A stretch of 64,000 nt of DNA from Amycolatopsis nalaikhensis (GTDB lineage: Bacteria; Actinomycetota; Actinomycetes; Mycobacteriales; Pseudonocardiaceae): assembly GCF_030264295.1 (NCBI RefSeq), contig NZ_CP127173.1:193501-257500 (forward strand), in the 5' to 3' direction. Position numbers and translations under genes: made by a program. Numbering within the stretch: position 1 is the first letter of the stretch; each line of letters starts with the position of its first letter. Below the pieces are notes generated by a model, which made no database searches, had not been told where the DNA came from, and was given only the letters and a program-made list of their open reading frames with translations. This document shows positions 62,672-64,000 of this stretch, in pieces.

Positions 62672-63313
62672 TCAGTCCAAGACCGCCGCCGTCACCGCGG
62701 CGCGGAGGAACTCGCCGTAGCGCTGTGGGCTCCAGCCGCGCTCCTGGCACAGCAGCTCGTACTGCTCCGGCCCGTGGTACGTCCACAACACGTCGCGGAC
62801 GTCCTCGGCCGACAACCCCGCGCGGACCTCTCCCGTGTCCAGCAGGTCGGCCGAAAAGTACGTCATCGCCGTGAGCGTCTCCGCGCGCATCTGGGCCCAC
62901 ACCTCGGCCGCCGCGGGGTCGGCCGCCGCCGCGTCGCGGGCCAGGAGCTGGACCGGGAACACCGCCGGGCCCACCCCCGCCAGGTGGGCGAAGTACATCT
63001 CGATCTTGCGGGCCGCCGACGGTTCCGCCTGGATCGCCGCGATGAAGTCGCGGTCGGCGATCGGGACGTCCTCGTCGTCGCCCGCGACCGTCACGTCGAA
63101 GACCGCCTTGAGCAGCGTCGCCTTGTTCGCGAACGCCTTGTACACCGTCTGCACCGAAACGCCCGCCGTCTTCGCGACCTCGGGCATCGCCGTGCCCGCG
63201 TACCCCTTCTCGCGGAAGAGCCCCGACGCCGCGGTCAGGATGCGGCGGCGGTTCTCGCGTGCCTGTTCCGCGCGCCGCGAAGTGTCATAACGCCGCTTGA
63301 CAGGGCCGGTCAT
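62672..63313 (-). CDS. TetR-family transcriptional regulator
   Basis: This 213-residue protein has the HTH RRRILTAASGLFREKGYAGT and PEVAKTAGVSVQTVYKAFAN. A C-terminal ligand domain of TetR type follows. It is divergent from an acyl-CoA dehydrogenase-like gene 65 bases away, its likely target, with two inverted repeats between them (63319-63352). Confidence 0.92.
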   Translation of the reverse strand: MTGPVKRRYDTSRRAEQARENRRRILTAASGLFREKGYAGTAMPEVAKTAGVSVQTVYKAFANKATLLKAVFDVTVAGDDEDVPIADRDFIAAIQAEPSAARKIEMYFAHLAGVGPAVFPVQLLARDAAAADPAAAEVWAQMRAETLTAMTYFSADLLDTGEVRAGLSAEDVRDVLWTYHGPEQYELLCQERGWSPQRYGEFLRAAVTAAVLD

Positions 63314-63318
63314 TTAGG

Positions 63319-63352
63319 TAGAGACTCCTCTATCGAATAGACGTCCATCTAT
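63319..63352. promoter_or_regulatory. Pair of TetR operator-like inverted repeats
   Basis: TAGAG-ACTC-CTCTA (63319-63332) and ATAGA-N6-TCTAT (63337-63352) lie in the 65-bp gap between the divergent TetR and flavoprotein genes. Both arms are perfect. They probably bind the TetR dimer and control both genes. Confidence 0.6.
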
Positions 63353-63378
63353 CATGACACCCTGAGGGGGCGTTGACC

Positions 63379-64000
63379 ATGATGGGACAAGCCACCACCG
63401 CCGCCGTCACCGCCGCGCGGGACATCGCTCCGGAACTGAGCGCCCGCGCCGTGGAAGCCGAACAGCTCCAGACCCTGCCCCGCGACCTCGTCGAGCGGGC
63501 CCGGGAAGCCGGGCTCTTCCGGCTGGCGACGCCCCGCGCGCTCGGCGGGCTGGAGCTGCCGCCCGCCGAAATCGTCGAGGTGGTCGAAGAACTCTCGCGC
63601 GCCGACGGCTCCGCGGGCTGGACCATCACCATCGGCAACGGCTCGGCGTTCCTCGCCTGGCTCGACCCGGCCGTCGCCGCGGACCTCGTCAAGGGCGTCC
63701 CGGACCCGATCGGCGGCGGCGTCTTCGCCCCGATGGGACGCCTCACCCCCGACGGCGAGGGGAAGTTCGGGCTCACCGGCCGCTGGGCGTTCTGCAGCGG
63801 CAGCCCGCACTCGGACCTCTTCTTCAACGGCGCCATGGTGTTCGACGGCACCGCGCCCCGGATGGTGCCGGGCCGCGGGCCGGACTGGCGGCTGGCCGTC
63901 GTCCCCGCCGCGCAGGTGCGGGTGCTCGACAACTGGGACGTCACCGGCCTGCGCGGCACCGGCAGCCACGACGTCACCGTCGAAGCCGTCGTCCGCGAGG
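63379..64000 (+). CDS. Acyl-CoA dehydrogenase-fold flavoprotein (3' part outside window)
   Basis: The first 207 codons are visible. RAREAGLFRLATPRALGGLE, ELSRADGSAGWTITIGN and GRWAFCSGSPHSDLFFNGA match the acyl-CoA dehydrogenase-like group that includes two-component FMN/FAD monooxygenases (HsaA-like). Substrate is unknown. It starts at ATG 63379 (or 63382) and is divergent from its probable TetR regulator. Confidence 0.87.
   Translation, partial: MMGQATTAAVTAARDIAPELSARAVEAEQLQTLPRDLVERAREAGLFRLATPRALGGLELPPAEIVEVVEELSRADGSAGWTITIGNGSAFLAWLDPAVAADLVKGVPDPIGGGVFAPMGRLTPDGEGKFGLTGRWAFCSGSPHSDLFFNGAMVFDGTAPRMVPGRGPDWRLAVVPAAQVRVLDNWDVTGLRGTGSHDVTVEAVVRE

Overview
The window is high-GC actinobacterial chromosome, most likely Amycolatopsis or a close Pseudonocardiaceae relative. 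This rests on codon use, frequent GTG and TTG starts, the gene order comM-yraN-DUF2469-rnhB-lepB-rplS-trmD-rimM-khpA-rpsP, F420-type enzymes, and the short GC-rich intergenic repeats. Genus is an inference; no rRNA or tRNA gene was found.

A conserved minus-strand backbone runs through the window: acylphosphatase-smc (57.7-61.7 kb), ftsY (52.5-53.7 kb), amt-glnB-glnD (20.8-24.9 kb), ffh (9.3-10.8 kb) and the rpsP-to-comM translation and secretion block (0-6.4 kb). Other actinomycetes carry these genes close together. Here three variable blocks separate them. Block 1 (11-20.7 kb) has an ABC exporter with MarR, a SIR2-like gene, Ku, TetR with an SDR, a tandem array of tiny ORFs, a diguanylate cyclase and a DUF262/DUF1524 restriction-like gene. 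Block 2 (25-33.4 kb) has an rRNA methyltransferase, a broken FhuF-like gene, an ECF41-type sigma factor, small oxidoreductases, a beta-lactamase-fold protein and sulfhydrylase genes. Block 3 (33.7-51.6 kb) is a purine-catabolism island.

The purine island is nearly complete. A deaminase gives xanthine or urate from guanine-type bases, and three-subunit xanthine dehydrogenase gives urate. Urate oxidase, HIU hydrolase and OHCU decarboxylase lead to allantoin. Allantoinase and allantoicase lead to ureidoglycolate, and malate synthase can absorb the glyoxylate. PucR-, IclR/AllR- and HTH-type regulators sit beside divergent promoters with palindromes. Nitrogen sensing is also here: amt-glnB-glnD lies behind an 11-bp-phased series of GlnR-type half sites.

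The most unusual element is at 17416-17626 on the minus strand. Four consecutive six-codon ORFs each have their own strong Shine-Dalgarno sequence and all encode Met-Arg-Asn-Arg-Glu-Ser, with only synonymous differences. No neighbouring gene explains them. Other notable points are two copies of a TIR-bounded intergenic repeat, a hairpin-dense 330-bp gap beside the SIR2-like gene, an RNase HII lacking the Arg of its GRG motif, and three genes each broken by one extra base, which may be assembly errors.
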